Part shown: positions 25,169 to 35,210 of the stretch, piece after piece
How the letters are laid out: every line of letters starts with the position of its first letter
How positions within the stretch are numbered: the first letter of the stretch is position 1
Assembly (NCBI RefSeq): GCF_963662805.1
Contig: NZ_OY759860.1
Location: 124,001 to 188,000 of the forward strand
DNA from: an uncultured Cohaesibacter sp.
Lineage (GTDB): Bacteria > Pseudomonadota > Alphaproteobacteria > Rhizobiales > Cohaesibacteraceae
DNA length: 64,000 nt
Direction: 5' to 3'
The notes under the pieces: generated by a model
Database searches by the model: none
The model's input: only the letters and a program-made list of their open reading frames with translations
What the model was told of the DNA's origin: nothing
Translations under genes and position numbers: made by a program

Positions 25169-26554
25169 ATGTCTGACCTTTCGAAATCCGTTCCGATCTA
25201 TCTTGTTGAAGCAAGCAGCGAAGTGCGCATCCCCAAGGAGTTGCCCGTCTCGGCAACCCAATGGGTCGAAGCGACCGGCTTTTCCGCCAACGAGGGCGAG
25301 ATCTGTCTTGTCCCTGATATGGAAGGGGATCTGCTGGCCGTCCTGTTCGGCCTTGGCAAGAAGCCTCAATCAGCGCGCTCTCCTTTCCTGACCGGTGTCT
25401 TGCCTCCGAAATTGCCTGCCGGACGATATCACTATGTCACCGGAGAACTGTTCTCCGATGATCCGCACGGACTGTTTCTGGCGACCGTGGCCTGGTATCT
25501 CGGTGCCTACCGCTTTGATCGTTACAAGGAATATGCCAAGCCGATGCCCGAGCTTGACTGGCCGGAAGGTGTTGACCGCGATGAAGTGATGCTGCAGGTC
25601 AAGGGCTGCACGCTGGCCCGTGACCTCATCAATATCCCCGCCAACGATATGGGTCCCGAAGAACTCGAAGCCGTGACACGCGGTCTCGTCGACACCCATG
25701 GTGCCAAACTCGAGGTCACCAAAGGCGAAGATCTTCTTGCAAAGAACTTCCCCATGATCCACGCAGTCGGCAAGGGTTCGACCCGCACGCCGCGCCTTCT
25801 GGATTTCGTCTGGGGGCCGGATGATGCCCCCAAGGTGACGCTTGTCGGCAAGGGTGTCTGTTTCGACACCGGCGGTCTAGACATCAAGCCCGGTAGCGCC
25901 ATGGTCCTGATGAAGAAAGACATGGGGGGAGCTGCCTGTGTGCTCGGCCTTGCCTCGATGATCATGAGCGCCAAACTGCCGATCCGCCTCCGCGTATTGA
26001 TCCCGGCGGTCGAGAATTCCATCTCGGGAGACAGTTTCCGCCCCGGCGATGTGCTCCCGAGCCACAAGGGCCTGACGGTCGAGATCGGCAACACCGACGC
26101 CGAAGGGCGACTGGTTCTCGCCGACGCCCTTTCGCTGGCAGACGAGGAAGAGCCGGAGATCATGATCGACATGGCGACCCTGACCGGAGCGGCCCGTGTC
26201 GCTCTAGGCCCGGATCTGCCGCCCTTCTATTCCGATGATGAAACGCTGGTGGCCGATCTCAGTGCGCAGGGCAAGAAGCAGTTTGACCCGCTCTGGAACA
26301 TGCCTCTGTGGGATCCTTATGACGCCGACCTGTCGTCCGACATCGCAGATGTCAACCATATCACCTCGGGTGGATTTGCCGGATCGATCACAGCCGCCTT
26401 GTTCCTGCGCCGCTTTGTGGCCAAGGCCAAATCCTGGGCGCATTTCGATATCTACGGCTGGGCTCCGAAAACCCAGCCCGCACGGCCCAAGGGCGGCGAA
26501 GCTCAGGCCATCCGGGCGATCTATGCGCATCTGTGTGAGCGTTACAAGGGCTGA
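25169..26554 (+). CDS. Leucyl aminopeptidase family protein (M17)
   Basis: This 461-residue cytosolic dizinc aminopeptidase removes N-terminal residues from peptides. The M17 catalytic domain shows VGKGVCFDTGGLDIKPGSAM (metal and substrate loop), KKDMGGAACVLG (Lys and Asp ligands) and the signature NTDAEGRLVLADAL around residue 310. The N-terminal third is the variable regulatory domain. The sequence resembles the PepB-like subgroup common in rhizobia. It is transcribed alone or with the MarR-like gene 219 bases downstream. Confidence 0.9.
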   Translation: MSDLSKSVPIYLVEASSEVRIPKELPVSATQWVEATGFSANEGEICLVPDMEGDLLAVLFGLGKKPQSARSPFLTGVLPPKLPAGRYHYVTGELFSDDPHGLFLATVAWYLGAYRFDRYKEYAKPMPELDWPEGVDRDEVMLQVKGCTLARDLINIPANDMGPEELEAVTRGLVDTHGAKLEVTKGEDLLAKNFPMIHAVGKGSTRTPRLLDFVWGPDDAPKVTLVGKGVCFDTGGLDIKPGSAMVLMKKDMGGAACVLGLASMIMSAKLPIRLRVLIPAVENSISGDSFRPGDVLPSHKGLTVEIGNTDAEGRLVLADALSLADEEEPEIMIDMATLTGAARVALGPDLPPFYSDDETLVADLSAQGKKQFDPLWNMPLWDPYDADLSSDIADVNHITSGGFAGSITAALFLRRFVAKAKSWAHFDIYGWAPKTQPARPKGGEAQAIRAIYAHLCERYKG

Positions 26555-26616
26555 GACAGGACCCGGTATCCTTCGCATCGTTCTGTGACAGGCCCAACGG
26601 ATTATCCTAATTTGCA

Positions 26617-26643
26617 GGGGACCGAACATAACGTTTGGTCCCC
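26617..26643 (+). terminator. Strong hairpin downstream of the aminopeptidase gene
   Basis: GGGGACCGAAC-ATAAC-GTTTGGTCCCC pairs over eleven positions with one G-T wobble, 63 bases after the stop. There is no T tract, so it may be a Rho-dependent end or an RNA-stabilising hairpin rather than a classical terminator. Confidence 0.4.
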
Positions 26644-26773
26644 GTCGCCTTGCGTCCCAGATGTGAATCAGGGTTTATTGGTACGGCGCCGAAACAAGTT
26701 GCCTGATGCTTTGCTGGTTGAGCGATCAGGGTCGGATGGAAATGGTAGCCAGCTATCACGTGAGTGATCATCC

Positions 26774-27124
26774 ATGACACTGAATGTATGCGCCAGTCAG
26801 GCGCTCAAATTGTGGCACGATGTGACGCACGAACTGGTGCGTGAAGAAGAGACGGACCTGTCCGCTCGTCAGATGACCGTTCTGTTGACGGTCTACCTTG
26901 AAACTCCACCTCACACGGTACGCGGCCTTGCTGCCAAGCTGGGCGTCACCAAGCCCGCCATCACCCGCGCCCTTGACACCCTCGGGCGCAGTGGTCTCCT
27001 GACCCGTCGTCGCGACGAGAAGGACAAGCGCAACGTCGTCGTGCTGCGCACGGTCAAGGGCGCTCTCTATGTCGAAAAGCTGGGCTACAAGATCGTCGAG
27101 AACAGCCGCACGCTTCTCGACTGA
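26774..27124 (+). CDS. MarR-type winged-helix regulator
   Basis: This 116-residue protein has a winged-helix DNA-binding domain: LSARQMTVLLTVYLETPPHT, then the helix-turn-helix VRGLAAKLGVTKPAITRALD and the wing GLLTRRRDEKDKRNVVVLRT. It is shorter than classical MarR proteins (about 140-150 residues), mainly because the C-terminal dimer helix is short. The ligand is unknown. It lies upstream of the NlpC/P60 gene in the same direction with 42 bases between, so the two may be co-transcribed. Confidence 0.8.
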   Translation: MTLNVCASQALKLWHDVTHELVREEETDLSARQMTVLLTVYLETPPHTVRGLAAKLGVTKPAITRALDTLGRSGLLTRRRDEKDKRNVVVLRTVKGALYVEKLGYKIVENSRTLLD

Positions 27125-27166
27125 TCATCCTTGCCACAGCGCTAATTCCGTTTGAACAGGACAACC

Positions 27167-28090
27167 ATGCTCAATCCCTCACTCAATGCCTTCCGTCCCG
27201 ATCTGGCCGACAAGAGGTTGCAAGGGCAGGTGGAGGCAGAGCGCTTTGTCGACCCGACCATCATGCGGGTGCAGTTGCCCGTCGCTCCCGTCAAGTCCGC
27301 CCCCAACGGGATGAGCGGGCTTGATACGCAGGCCCTTTTGGGCGAAGTCGTCAAGGTGTTTGATGCCACGGAGGATGGCTGGAGCTGGGTGCAGCTTCAG
27401 AAGGACGGCTATGTCGGCTATATGCCAACCTCGGCCCTCGGCCCGTTTGGCGGTCAGCTGCGCGACAATTTTCTGGCAGGCACACCAACTCACCGGGTCA
27501 CCGCGGTGCGCACCTTTGTCTATCCCGGCCCGGACCTCAAATTTCCAGCAGGTGCTTTTCTCTCGATCGGGGCTGGCGTCATTCTCGGTGACGAGGAAGT
27601 CACTCGCAACACCCGCTATCGCAAGCTGCTCAATCTGGTCACTCCCACGGGTGAACCCGGCTGGATCGTCGCCCAGCATGTCTCCGAAATCGATGAGACC
27701 GCAGCCGATTACGTGTCCGTCGCCGAGCAGCTGATTGGCACGCCCTATCTCTGGGGTGGCAAAAGCTCTCTCGGCATCGATTGTTCCGGCCTTGTCCAGC
27801 TTGCCTGCGAGATGGCAGGCATCGAGATGTTGCGCGATGCCTCGATGCAGGAGACGGAGGCAGGAGAAGCGCTTGACCTGTCCGGCGGGATGCCGGACTT
27901 GCAACGCGGCGACCTTCTGTTCTGGCCCGGCCATGTGGGGATCATGACAGACCCCCAGACGCTACTCCACGCCAATGGCCATCACATGGCTGTCGCCGCA
28001 GAGCCACTCGACACCGCTCTCGACCGTATCAAGGCCAATGAGTTTGGTGAGCTGAGAGCGGTTCGGCGTCTGACGGGATTATCCGCCTAA
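27167..28090 (+). CDS. NlpC/P60 family cell-wall hydrolase with SH3-like domains
   Basis: This 307-residue protein has two bacterial SH3-like regions (LLGEVVKVFDATEDGWSWVQ and VYPGPDLKFPAGAFLSIGA). They precede a C40 cysteine peptidase domain with catalytic Cys in LGIDCSGLVQLACEM, His in WPGHVGIM and the third polar residue in HANGHHMAV. Family members cut gamma-D-Glu-diaminopimelate bonds in peptidoglycan stem peptides. No signal peptide is seen, so cytosolic murein-peptide recycling is possible. The start at 27167 follows AGGACA. Its stop overlaps that of the convergent reductase by three bases. Confidence 0.87.
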   Translation: MLNPSLNAFRPDLADKRLQGQVEAERFVDPTIMRVQLPVAPVKSAPNGMSGLDTQALLGEVVKVFDATEDGWSWVQLQKDGYVGYMPTSALGPFGGQLRDNFLAGTPTHRVTAVRTFVYPGPDLKFPAGAFLSIGAGVILGDEEVTRNTRYRKLLNLVTPTGEPGWIVAQHVSEIDETAADYVSVAEQLIGTPYLWGGKSSLGIDCSGLVQLACEMAGIEMLRDASMQETEAGEALDLSGGMPDLQRGDLLFWPGHVGIMTDPQTLLHANGHHMAVAAEPLDTALDRIKANEFGELRAVRRLTGLSA

Positions 28091-29031
28091 TATCCCACCG
28101 ATCTGTCGACGAGGCTTTCCGGCTCCTTGCCCTCTGCAAACAGCATCACCTGTCGGGCCAGATAGTTCGTCGTCGAATTGGCGTTCGAGCAGGCCGCATT
28201 GTGCGGGGTGAGGATCACGCCGGGCAGCGACCACAGCGGGCTGTCTTTCTTGAGTGGCTCCACCTCGAACACATCAAGAGAGGCGCCCTTGAGCGTGCCT
28301 TCGGTGACCGCTGTAGCGATATCGTCCTCGATTTGCAGTTTGCCGCGCCCGGCATTGAGCACATAAGGCCCGCCCAGCACGCCATCCTGCGCCATCTTGC
28401 GGAACAGCGAGAGATTGAGGATGCCCTCGGTCGCAGGGGTGTGTGGCAGAAGGCAGACAAGAATGTCGGTCCTTGCCAGCATGGCGTCGAGCCCGTCAGA
28501 GCCATGATAGGTCTGAAGGCCGTCGATCTCCTTGGGTGACCGGCTCCAGCCCGAAACCTGATAGCCCATCATCTTCAGTTTCTCGGCGGCATCAAGCCCC
28601 AGTACACCGAGCCCCATGATGCCAACGCGCACCTCGGAGGCAATCGGATCCTCGCGAAAGGCCCAGCGAGATTCAGACTGTGCCTGAAGATAGTCGAGTG
28701 CCTTCCTGTGATGCATCAGCACCTGCAGCAGCACCCATTCGCTCATCCGGTTGGTGAGGTCCGGGTCGATGACCCGCACAAGCGGCACATCGGCGGGGAG
28801 GGTCGCATCGGACAGCAGCGCGTCGACCCCGGCTCCAAGCGAGCAGATCAGCTTGAGATTGGGGAATTGGGTGAGGAAGCCGGGCTCGGGCTTCCAGACA
28901 AAGGCATAGTCGATCTCGTTGACGTCACCGAGACGATCCGCGGTGCGAACTTCGGAGCCGGGCAGGGCAGCTTCGATGCGCTGGGTCCATTCGACCATGT
29001 CCCAGCCTCTGGCATAAAGGGCGATTTTCAT
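28087..29031 (-). CDS. Glyoxylate/hydroxypyruvate reductase A-like 2-hydroxyacid dehydrogenase
   Basis: This 314-residue NAD(P)H-dependent reductase is of the D-2-hydroxyacid dehydrogenase family. The Rossmann motif is VGIMGLGVLGLDAAEKL, followed by CLLPHTPATEGILN, the substrate Arg in LNAGRGKLQIEDD, Glu in VFEVEPL and the catalytic His in LTPHNAACS. The arrangement fits GhrA. It is convergent with the NlpC/P60 gene and lies in the same orientation as the yej genes, but 126 bases beyond yejF, so it may be independent. The exact substrate is not determined by sequence. Confidence 0.88.
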   Translation of the reverse strand: MKIALYARGWDMVEWTQRIEAALPGSEVRTADRLGDVNEIDYAFVWKPEPGFLTQFPNLKLICSLGAGVDALLSDATLPADVPLVRVIDPDLTNRMSEWVLLQVLMHHRKALDYLQAQSESRWAFREDPIASEVRVGIMGLGVLGLDAAEKLKMMGYQVSGWSRSPKEIDGLQTYHGSDGLDAMLARTDILVCLLPHTPATEGILNLSLFRKMAQDGVLGGPYVLNAGRGKLQIEDDIATAVTEGTLKGASLDVFEVEPLKKDSPLWSLPGVILTPHNAACSNANSTTNYLARQVMLFAEGKEPESLVDRSVGY

Positions 29032-29103
29032 CAGTCTTCCTTGGCGCTTGTTCGTGGCAGCTAAGAGCGATCACGCGAACACGCCTTCTTTGGAGGGTGT
29101 TGT

Positions 29104-29122
29104 GGCTCCTTGTCCCGGAGCC
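29104..29122 (-). terminator. Weak hairpin after yejF
   Basis: GGCTCC and GGAGCC arms with a seven-base loop lie in the interval after the yejF stop. No T tract follows on either strand, so the assignment is tentative. Confidence 0.3.
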
Positions 29123-29157
29123 TTTGGGGGAGAATGAGAGAGACTTACCCGAAATAC

Positions 29158-30804
<1,647 letters not shown>

Positions 30805-30810
30805 TCTCTC

Positions 30811-31959
30811 CTAGTGAAATGTCTTGCGCGGATCGAATGCATCGCGCACCGCTTCGCCGATGAAAATGAGCAGGCTCAGCATGATCGAGATCGACAGGAA
30901 GCCTGTGATGCCGAGCCACGGTGCCTCAAGGTTCTTCTTGCCCTGCGCCAGCAACTCCCCGAGCGACGGCGAGCCGGGTGGCAGGCCGAAGCCGAGAAAG
31001 TCGAGCGACGTCAGCGTCGTGATCGAGCCATTGAGAATGAACGGCACGAAGGTCAGCGTCGCCACCATGGCATTGGGCAACAGATGCCGCATCATGATGG
31101 TCCGGTTGGAGACCCCGAGCGCCCGCGCCGCCGACACATATTCGAAGTTTCGCGCGCGCAGGAATTCCGCCCGCACCACACCGACAAGAGCCACCCACGA
31201 GAAAAGCAGGAGGATTCCAAGCAGGATCCAGAAGCTCGGTGTGATGATGGCCGCGATGATCAGCAGCAGATAGAGCTGCGGCACCGAGGTCCAGATCTCG
31301 ATGAAGCGCTGGAAAATGAGGTCCGTGAGGCCGCCGAAGTAGCCCTGCACCGCACCGGCCGTTACCCCGATGATCGAGGAGAAGAAGGTAAGCGTCAGTC
31401 CAAACAGCACCGAGATGCGGAAGCCATAGATCAGCCGCGCAAGCACATCGCGCCCCTGATCATCCGTGCCGATCCAGTTCCAGTTGCCGATGGTGCAGTT
31501 GCGGTCATTGACCCCTTCGTCAAACGGCGCACAGCGCGTCTCCTTGTCGAGCATCCAGCTCGGCGGGGCCGGGGCCGGTGTCGGCAGGTCGAGATTGACC
31601 GTCCGGTAGCTGTAGCGCACCGGAGCCCAGAGGATCCAGCCGTTGCTGGTGATCTCGTCCTGAATGAACGGATCGCGATAGTCGGTATTGGGCAGGAAGC
31701 CGCCGAACTTGGTCTCCGGATAATCGGTGATGAGCGGCGAGAGCAGCTCGCCCTTGTAGGAGATAAGCAGCGGCTTGTCGTTGGCGATAAGCTCTGCAAA
31801 CAGCGTCAGGAAAAACAGCAGCGCAAACAGATAGAGCGAGATATAGCCCCGCCGGTTGGCCTTGAAATTCTTCCAGCGGCGCTGGTTGAGCGGCGTCATC
31901 CGATCATAGAAGCTCGGCTTTTTCGTCTTGTCCGTCTTGGTCATCGTGGTCTCGCTCAT
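30811..31959 (-). CDS. yejE: Oligopeptide ABC transporter permease (YejE type)
   Basis: This 382-residue inner-membrane permease (BPD_transp_1) has an N-terminal cytoplasmic stretch beginning with a Lys/Thr-rich segment. One helix (YISLYLFALLFFLTLFAELI) is followed by a large periplasmic insert of about 120 residues, including WNWIGTDDQGRDVLARLIYG, and then the five-helix core. The EAA-type loop is EYVSAARALGVSNRTIMMRH. The large periplasmic loop is usual in YejE. The genes either side are yejF and yejB, with gaps of 6 and 2 bases. Confidence 0.92.
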   Translation of the reverse strand: MSETTMTKTDKTKKPSFYDRMTPLNQRRWKNFKANRRGYISLYLFALLFFLTLFAELIANDKPLLISYKGELLSPLITDYPETKFGGFLPNTDYRDPFIQDEITSNGWILWAPVRYSYRTVNLDLPTPAPAPPSWMLDKETRCAPFDEGVNDRNCTIGNWNWIGTDDQGRDVLARLIYGFRISVLFGLTLTFFSSIIGVTAGAVQGYFGGLTDLIFQRFIEIWTSVPQLYLLLIIAAIITPSFWILLGILLLFSWVALVGVVRAEFLRARNFEYVSAARALGVSNRTIMMRHLLPNAMVATLTFVPFILNGSITTLTSLDFLGFGLPPGSPSLGELLAQGKKNLEAPWLGITGFLSISIMLSLLIFIGEAVRDAFDPRKTFH

Positions 31960-31961
31960 CC

Positions 31962-33074
31962 CTAGACCTCCCGGCTTTCAAAGTCGATCCGGGGATCGAT
32001 GAGCATGTAGGTGATATCGGAGACGAGGCTGATCAGAAGCCCCATCAGCGAGAAGATGTAAAGGGTCGCAAAGACCACGGAGTAATCCCGGTTGATCACG
32101 CTCTCGAAGGACAGCAGGCCAAGACCGTCGAGCGAGAAAATCGTCTCGATCAGCAGCGAGCCGCCAAAGAAGGCCCCGATAAAGGCACCGGGGAAGCCCG
32201 CGATGATGATCAGCATGGCATTGCGGAACACATGGCCATAGAGCACCTGACGCTCGGTGAGGCCCTTGGCCCGCGCGGTGACCACATATTGCTTGCGGAT
32301 CTCGTCAAGGAACGAGTTCTTGGTCAAGAGGGTGGTCGTGGCAAAGGCCGCAAGGGCCATCGAGATGAGTGGCAGGGCGAGGTGCCAGAAATAGTCGAGG
32401 ATCTTTTCCCACCAGCTCAGGTCGGCGAAATTGTCCGACACGAGGCCGCGAAGGGGGAACCAGTCGAAGAAGGAGCCACCGGCGAACAGCACCACCAGCA
32501 GCACGGCAAACAGGAAGCCCGGAATGGCATAACCGATGATGATCACCGCTGACGTCCAGACATCGAACTTCGAGCCGTCCGAGACCGCCTTTCGAATGCC
32601 GAGGGGGATCGAGACGAGATAGGAGATCAGCGTCATCCAGAGACCGAGGGAAATGGAAACGGGCATCTTCTCGACGATCAGGTCGAGCACGCCGATATCG
32701 CGGAAATAACTGTCGCCGAAATCGAAGGTGGCATAGTCAACGAGCATTCCGAGGAAGCGCTCAAGCGGCGGCTTGTCAAAGCCGAACTGCTTTTCCAGAT
32801 CCTTGATGAATTCGGGATCGAGTCCCTGTGCGCCGCGATATTTCGAGCTGATGTCCTCGCCGCCACCGGTGCCCTGACCAGCGCCAGTTCCCGCAAAGTC
32901 GCCACTGCCGCCCGAGATGCGCTCGGTGGCTGACACGTCCGTGCCGGTGACCTGTGCGATGATCCGTTCCACCGGTCCGCCGGGAGCGAACTGGATGACT
33001 GCGAAGTTGATTGCCATGATCCCGATGAGGGTCGGGATGATCAGCAGGAGACGTCGCAAGATATAAGCGCCCAT
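31962..33074 (-). CDS. yejB: Oligopeptide ABC transporter permease (YejB type)
   Basis: This 370-residue permease begins MGAYILRRLLLIIPTLIGIM, the typical first helix of DppB/OppB/YejB proteins. A Gly-rich periplasmic insert (residues about 45-75) precedes the core transport domain with the EAA loop QYVVTARAKGLTERQVLYGH. It forms the pore with YejE. A gap of 154 bases separates it from the upstream binding-protein gene. Confidence 0.92.
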   Translation of the reverse strand: MGAYILRRLLLIIPTLIGIMAINFAVIQFAPGGPVERIIAQVTGTDVSATERISGGSGDFAGTGAGQGTGGGEDISSKYRGAQGLDPEFIKDLEKQFGFDKPPLERFLGMLVDYATFDFGDSYFRDIGVLDLIVEKMPVSISLGLWMTLISYLVSIPLGIRKAVSDGSKFDVWTSAVIIIGYAIPGFLFAVLLVVLFAGGSFFDWFPLRGLVSDNFADLSWWEKILDYFWHLALPLISMALAAFATTTLLTKNSFLDEIRKQYVVTARAKGLTERQVLYGHVFRNAMLIIIAGFPGAFIGAFFGGSLLIETIFSLDGLGLLSFESVINRDYSVVFATLYIFSLMGLLISLVSDITYMLIDPRIDFESREV

Positions 33075-33228
33075 ACTCTCTCCACCTCTTTCACCGGAAG
33101 GTCCGGTGTGATTGCTTGTTTTTCTCTTTTTATCAGCTGTCGGTGATTCGACTGCCTGTCTGGCTATCGGTCAGTCTAATCATCATGACTGACGCAATTT
33201 CCAGCAAAATTCCCGTGATTGCCTCGAT

Positions 33229-35133
33229 TCAGGCCTCTTTCCACCACCATCGCTCCGGTCGAAACTCGTAGAGATTGGCACTGTCGATCCATTTGAGGCC
33301 TTTCCAGACCCCCAGCGTGTGCACTGGCTTGTTCCAGTTGGGCACCCAATAATGTCCCGCCCGCCAAATCCGGTCGATGGCCTGACCGGCCGCGATCATG
33401 TCCTCGCGGGTTTTGGCCGAAATGGCGGCCTCGATCATGGCATCCATCACCGGGTCGGCGACCCCGGCAATGTTGTTGCTGCCGTGAGACTCGGCTGCCT
33501 CCGAGCCCCACATCGAGCGGCTTGACGGCGTGATATTGGCATCAAGCCCATAGCGGCGTCCGACGAGATCGAAGTCGAAATTGTCAACACGGCTCTGGAA
33601 TTGCGATGGGTCAACGAGCCGGAAGGTGAGGGGGATGTCGAGCAGCGCCAGCGTGTTGATCCAAGGGGTAACAATCCGTTCGAAGGCCGGGCTGTTGGTC
33701 AGAAGCTCGATGTCGAGCAATTCGCCTTCGGCATTCACCCAGCCCTTCTCGTTGCGGCTCCAGCCCGCCTCCTGAAGCAAGCGGTTGGCCTTGGCGAGCA
33801 GCTTCCGGTCCTTGCCCGACGCATCCGATTTCGGCGGACTGTAAGGTTCGTCAAAGACCGCCGGGTCAAGCTGATCGCGATAGGGTTCCAAGAGGGCCAG
33901 CACCTTGCCTTCGGCAGGTCCGGAAGCCTTCATTGCGGTGCGCTCGAAGAAGGACTCCGTGCGCTGGTAAAGGCCATAAAAGAGGTTCTTGTTGGACCAT
34001 TCGAAATCGAAGGTGAGGGCGATGGCCTCCCGCGTGCGCGGATCGGCAAACTTGGGCTTCCTCAGATTAAAAAACCAGCCTTGCGCGCCGGACGGCTGAC
34101 CATCGGGCAATTCGAGCTTGAAGACCCGACCGTCCTTGATCGCCGGGAAATCATACTGCGTCGCCCAGGCCTTGGAGGAAAACTCCACATGCAGGTTGAT
34201 GTCCCCCTTTTTGAAGGCCTCGAACAGCACCGTGTGCTCGCGGGCAAAGAACATCCGCACGACATCGAAATTGTCATGCCCGATGGAGGTCGGAAGATCC
34301 TTGCCCCAATAGTCGGGATCACGCTCATAGTCGATGAAACTGCCCGCATTGACCGAGCCAACGCGATAGGGGCCGGAGCCGAGCGGCGGCTCAAGGGTCG
34401 AACGGTCGAAATCCATCGTCTCGTAATAGGCTTTCGAGAAGATCGGCACCATGTAGCTGACGTCGATCGCTGCCTGCTTCTGCTGACTGCCCGAGAAGAC
34501 CAGAACAACGCGGTCGTCATCCACCTCGGCACGCTCAAGCTCGGCGAGGGCGACGCGCAGGTTCGGATGACCCTTTTCCTTAAGGATATTGAAGCTGAAG
34601 GCCACATCGTCCGTCGTGACCGGCGAACCGTCATGAAACCGTGCCTCGGGCCTCAAGGCAAAGGAATAGCGATTGCCATCCGGCGACAGCGACACCGAGC
34701 TGGCAAGGTGGCAATAGACGGCATCGGGCTCATCAAAGGCCCTGACGGTCAGGGTATCGAATAAAAGCTCTGTACGCGGCGGCGCATCCCCTTTCAGCAC
34801 AAAGCCATTCAGGGTGTTGAAGGTCTGGGGGTTCTGATTATAGCGCCAGTCATGGGCCGACTGGACAAGACGCCCTCCCTTTTGTGCGTGCGCTTCGACA
34901 TAGTCGAAATGGGCAAAGCCGGGCGGATATTTGAGCGGGCCGAAGACGGAGAGGCCATGAAGCTCTGCGGCGGCCCATCCGACGAGTGGCCTGCCGACAA
35001 GCCCGGCGCCAAATACCGCCGACGCAATGGCAGCTAAAGCGGAGGAGCGGAGAAAGGCGCGCCGGTCAATGCCGGCGACCCCGCCCGGTTTGGCCCCATG
35101 CAAGAAGGGCATTGTGTCTCTGTTCTTGACCAA
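33229..35133 (-). CDS. Extracellular peptide-binding protein 1 of the yej-type importer (Tat-type leader)
   Basis: This 634-residue family 5 (SBP_bac_5) solute-binding protein has a leader containing DRRAFLRSSALAAIASAVFG, a twin-arginine-like motif, so it may be exported folded. Core cues are KYPPGFAHFDYVEAHAQKGG and FALRPEARFHDGSPVTTDDV. A TTG at 35133 with AAAGGACGG eight bases upstream is the best-supported start; an in-frame ATG at 35112 is the alternative. It is a diverged paralogue of the gene immediately upstream, giving the operon two binding proteins for one transporter. Confidence 0.87.
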   Translation of the reverse strand: MVKNRDTMPFLHGAKPGGVAGIDRRAFLRSSALAAIASAVFGAGLVGRPLVGWAAAELHGLSVFGPLKYPPGFAHFDYVEAHAQKGGRLVQSAHDWRYNQNPQTFNTLNGFVLKGDAPPRTELLFDTLTVRAFDEPDAVYCHLASSVSLSPDGNRYSFALRPEARFHDGSPVTTDDVAFSFNILKEKGHPNLRVALAELERAEVDDDRVVLVFSGSQQKQAAIDVSYMVPIFSKAYYETMDFDRSTLEPPLGSGPYRVGSVNAGSFIDYERDPDYWGKDLPTSIGHDNFDVVRMFFAREHTVLFEAFKKGDINLHVEFSSKAWATQYDFPAIKDGRVFKLELPDGQPSGAQGWFFNLRKPKFADPRTREAIALTFDFEWSNKNLFYGLYQRTESFFERTAMKASGPAEGKVLALLEPYRDQLDPAVFDEPYSPPKSDASGKDRKLLAKANRLLQEAGWSRNEKGWVNAEGELLDIELLTNSPAFERIVTPWINTLALLDIPLTFRLVDPSQFQSRVDNFDFDLVGRRYGLDANITPSSRSMWGSEAAESHGSNNIAGVADPVMDAMIEAAISAKTREDMIAAGQAIDRIWRAGHYWVPNWNKPVHTLGVWKGLKWIDSANLYEFRPERWWWKEA

Positions 35134-35210
35134 GAGCCGTCCTTTGTCCTGTCCGACGTTGTCCTATCCAACGCCCGATTGGTTTCTCTGCCCGCCGGTG
35201 AGCTAGCCGA

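Noticed and set aside
33601..34764. 387-codon plus-strand frame opposite the first peptide-binding protein
   Set aside because: It lies wholly inside a strongly supported gene on the other strand and has no family features.
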